64,000 bases of DNA from Bacillota bacterium. Its GTDB lineage: Bacteria; Bacillota; DTU025; MWDF01. The position numbers were made by a program, and so were the translations under genes. Shown here piece after piece: positions 62,155 to 64,000 of this stretch. Location of the stretch: NCBI GenBank assembly GCA_029565935.1, contig JAKQNF010000013.1, forward strand, positions 62,001 to 126,000, read 5' to 3'. Every line of letters starts with the position of its first letter. Positions within the stretch are counted from its first letter, which is position 1. The notes under the pieces were generated by a model. The model saw only the letters and a program-made list of their open reading frames with translations, searched no databases and was not told the origin of the DNA.

Positions 62155-62874
62155 ATGAAGAAGCTGGTAGGCACGATGAAGGCTATGGCTGATGAACCTC
62201 GCATGAGTATATTGGTAGTGCTGGCTTTGAGGGGTGCCGTTTGCGTAAGCCATCTGCAAGAGGCGATGAGAGTGCCCCAACCCACGGTATCTAGGTACCT
62301 TGCGATACTCAGGAACGCCGGGCTTCTCGATGCGGAGCGCAGGGGTCAATGGGTCTACTACAAGCTTAACGAAGAAGATAACGGGATAGCTCTTGATGTA
62401 ATAAGAAAATCGGCCGAGCAGCTGGGGCAGACGTCCCGCATTAGGAAGGTGATGGAAAGGCTAGACAAGATAGAGCAGCAGCCGCCTTTAGACGAGCAGA
62501 TGTCTGAAACCTCAAGCAGAAGCATCAAGGCGGAAGCAAGGCCGGCGACAAGGGTGAGGAAGCATACGGTAAGCCAGGTCGCAAGGAAGAAGGCGGCACC
62601 TAAAACGGCCGAGGAGGCGCCTAAGGCCAGTGAAGGACTAGCGTCAATTGAGAACGCCGTGACACCCGTCCAGGCATATGGCAACAAAGGAACTGCTGCT
62701 GAGGATATCGTCGCGATTAACTTCCAGCAAGAGGAGGCACTCCTCAACGAAACAAAGGAAATCGCGGCTAAAGAAGCAGAATCAGATCATGCATTAAAGG
62801 CCGAGGATGAAAAGGAGAAGAAGGGCAGGAAACGCGAGAAGAAACCTCAGCCGCCCAGCCTTTTCGACATCTGA
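62155..62874 (+). CDS. ArsR-family regulator with a long charged tail
   Basis: A 239-aa protein. Residues 1-90 are an ArsR winged helix: MADEPRMSILVVLALRGAVCVSHL, recognition helix PQPTVSRYLAILRNAGLL and wing RRGQWVYYKL. A long tail of about 150 residues, rich in Lys, Glu and Ala and probably disordered, ends in KPQPPSLFDI. No CxC metal site is present on helix 3. The tail is unusual for the family and suggests an added interaction. AGGAGG precedes ATG 62155. The gene ends two bases from the converging gene to its right. Confidence 0.85.
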   Translation: MKKLVGTMKAMADEPRMSILVVLALRGAVCVSHLQEAMRVPQPTVSRYLAILRNAGLLDAERRGQWVYYKLNEEDNGIALDVIRKSAEQLGQTSRIRKVMERLDKIEQQPPLDEQMSETSSRSIKAEARPATRVRKHTVSQVARKKAAPKTAEEAPKASEGLASIENAVTPVQAYGNKGTAAEDIVAINFQQEEALLNETKEIAAKEAESDHALKAEDEKEKKGRKREKKPQPPSLFDI

Positions 62875-62876
62875 TC

Positions 62877-64000
62877 TCAGATTATCGGAGATATTCCGAC
62901 AAAGTCCCTGAATGAATCTATAAGAGGCTGTCCTTGCTGCATGGACCAGCCCGTGAATCTGTCCGGTCTGTAAAGCTCGGATTTAGTTGGCTTAACAAGC
63001 GGCAATACCAAACCGCTGGAGAATATGGAAGCCTCCAACTTCATCGCGCAGGACAGCATGTCATCGAACGAGATTGGATTCTTTATCGAATCAACGAAGG
63101 ACCTTACGTCGATGTTCGTTTGGATCAGAGCATCAGGCAAGAACCCCCCTTCCATTATGGAAGTAGCGAGCCCCCTGAAAGCAGGCTGCAGCCATCCGGT
63201 GGAGATCAAAGCGTCATAAGATCCTGCAGCCATCTGGATACGATAGTCCGTTTCAACCGTAGCTGCGATGATAGAGACCTGAGCCCCTAGTCTCTCCCAC
63301 CATGACTTCACCATCACGGCGCAGAGCATCTCCAGCGAATACGCCTTGTCGGATGCGACGAGGAGTCTTATCTTCGCTCCTTTAAGCAAGGCTGCCGACT
63401 CGGCAGGTTGAAGTCCTTGGAAATAGAGCCCGGAAGCGGCAGTCGCTCTCCCTGGGATCGTCCTCAGCACCAAGTAGGGCTTTTCTATGGCCCTAGAGGC
63501 AGAGGACCTTAGTGAGTGATCAGCAAATACGCTCGACGAAGGATTGTATGAGATCATCGTAACGGCCGGGGTATCCGAAGACCAATACGTGCCCTTGACG
63601 GCAGCCGCCGTCCTTGAGAGGTCGGTGGAAACATAATGGAGCTCTCCAGCCGTGAACGAAGACAGCATGGATTGCGCGTCGGCATATCCTCTAACCATAA
63701 CGGGCGCAGGGCCTTGTGATACGGGTTCAAGGAAATAGGCGCCCGCCTCGCATTTTTCCAGTCTATAAGGAGGGTCGCCTGCGCCGACTAGACATCCTGC
63801 CGAATCGAAGGCATAGATGGGGGCGAAGGCAAACAAAGTCCAGAATACGCCCAAATCCTGGCCAAGGCTGAAGACCAGCGAATTACCTTCATTACCGGGA
63901 GAAATCGTCACAGCGCTCCCCTGAGGGATCCTCTTGGACAAGCAATCGGCGATGGATACTGCATCGAAAAGGGACGGCTCCTTCAAACTAGTGCCCGACT
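62877..64000 (-). CDS. Family-5 solute-binding-protein-like protein, C-terminal part (partial)
   Basis: The minus strand is open from the right edge (64000) to 62877, so the gene starts outside the window; no in-frame stop is seen between the TTG at 63986 and the edge. The visible part of about 374 residues lacks a signal peptide. The region around KIRLLVASDKAYSLEMLCAVMVKSWWERLGAQVSII, then YDALISTGW and the C-terminal SGLVLPLVKPTKSELYRP, resembles the lobe-II end of OppA-type binding proteins. It could be a degenerate or divergent binding protein. It converges on the ArsR-type gene with two bases between stops. Confidence 0.6.
   Translation of the reverse strand, partial: SGTSLKEPSLFDAVSIADCLSKRIPQGSAVTISPGNEGNSLVFSLGQDLGVFWTLFAFAPIYAFDSAGCLVGAGDPPYRLEKCEAGAYFLEPVSQGPAPVMVRGYADAQSMLSSFTAGELHYVSTDLSRTAAAVKGTYWSSDTPAVTMISYNPSSSVFADHSLRSSASRAIEKPYLVLRTIPGRATAASGLYFQGLQPAESAALLKGAKIRLLVASDKAYSLEMLCAVMVKSWWERLGAQVSIIAATVETDYRIQMAAGSYDALISTGWLQPAFRGLATSIMEGGFLPDALIQTNIDVRSFVDSIKNPISFDDMLSCAMKLEASIFSSGLVLPLVKPTKSELYRPDRFTGWSMQQGQPLIDSFRDFVGISPII

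Overview
The window is about 64 kb of dense bacterial chromosome, roughly 50% GC, with heavy use of AGG/AGA arginine and ATA isoleucine codons and clear Shine-Dalgarno (SD) sites. It reads as a fermentative, probably anaerobic, amino-acid- and peptide-using bacterium: oligopeptide uptake, alanine dehydrogenase, 5-oxoproline use, ATP-type PEP carboxykinase, an FprA-type flavodiiron protein, and no respiratory genes. All three complete solute-binding proteins have a plain signal peptide and no lipobox cysteine. This suggests a true periplasm and therefore a diderm such as a Synergistota- or Thermotogota-like lineage, although RNase HIII, CsoR and the gap-pgk-tpiA-eno-secG-smpB-ssrA order are also typical of Bacillota. 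I cannot place it more precisely.

Layout. 1-6.3 kb: lower glycolysis (gap end, pgk, tpiA, eno), a Cof-type phosphatase, secG, an HD protein, smpB and the tmRNA gene. 6.3-11.1 kb: a more AT-rich, apparently acquired island directly 3' of ssrA, holding an exported phosphoesterase, two abutting serine-recombinase remnants, an intact MATE pump and its broken TetR regulator. 11.1-24.2 kb: a serine hydrolase; a MarR/DUF6544 pair with a precise operator; a CDP-alcohol phosphotransferase next to an acyl-carrier-protein/oxoamine-synthase fusion; a PPC-domain exported protein; an acetyltransferase with a hemolysin-III protein; a CsoR-controlled copper ATPase operon; an exported zinc phospholipase C-like protein. 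24.5-33.9 kb (mostly minus): oppBCDF-A, a carboxylesterase, DNA polymerase IV and DUF72. 34-48.9 kb: alanine dehydrogenase, a second Cof phosphatase, an iron-type ABC transporter, a beta-hydroxyacid dehydrogenase, a tiny CXXC protein with a membrane ferredoxin, RNase HIII, an M20 peptidase, FprA and pckA. 48.9-57.8 kb: a long plus-strand run with DUF4438, an exported hypothetical, pxpA-DUF1445-pxpB-pxpC, glycerophosphodiesterase, an MFS carrier, homoserine dehydrogenase and a YhaM-like exonuclease. 58.2-64 kb: metN-metI-metQ, a GH13 enzyme, an ArsR-type regulator with a long tail, and the C-terminal part of a family-5 binding-protein-like gene that runs off the window.

The most unusual items are the ACP/oxoamine-synthase fusion beside a CDP-alcohol phosphotransferase (possible sphingolipid-like lipids), the hairpin that may loop out the spacer between the eno SD and its start codon, a terminator hairpin inside the apparent 5' end of a phosphatase gene, the DUF1445 gene embedded in the 5-oxoprolinase operon, the RNase HIII without its N-terminal domain, and the two recombinase tails abutting in the island. 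I found no CRISPR array, rRNA or tRNA.
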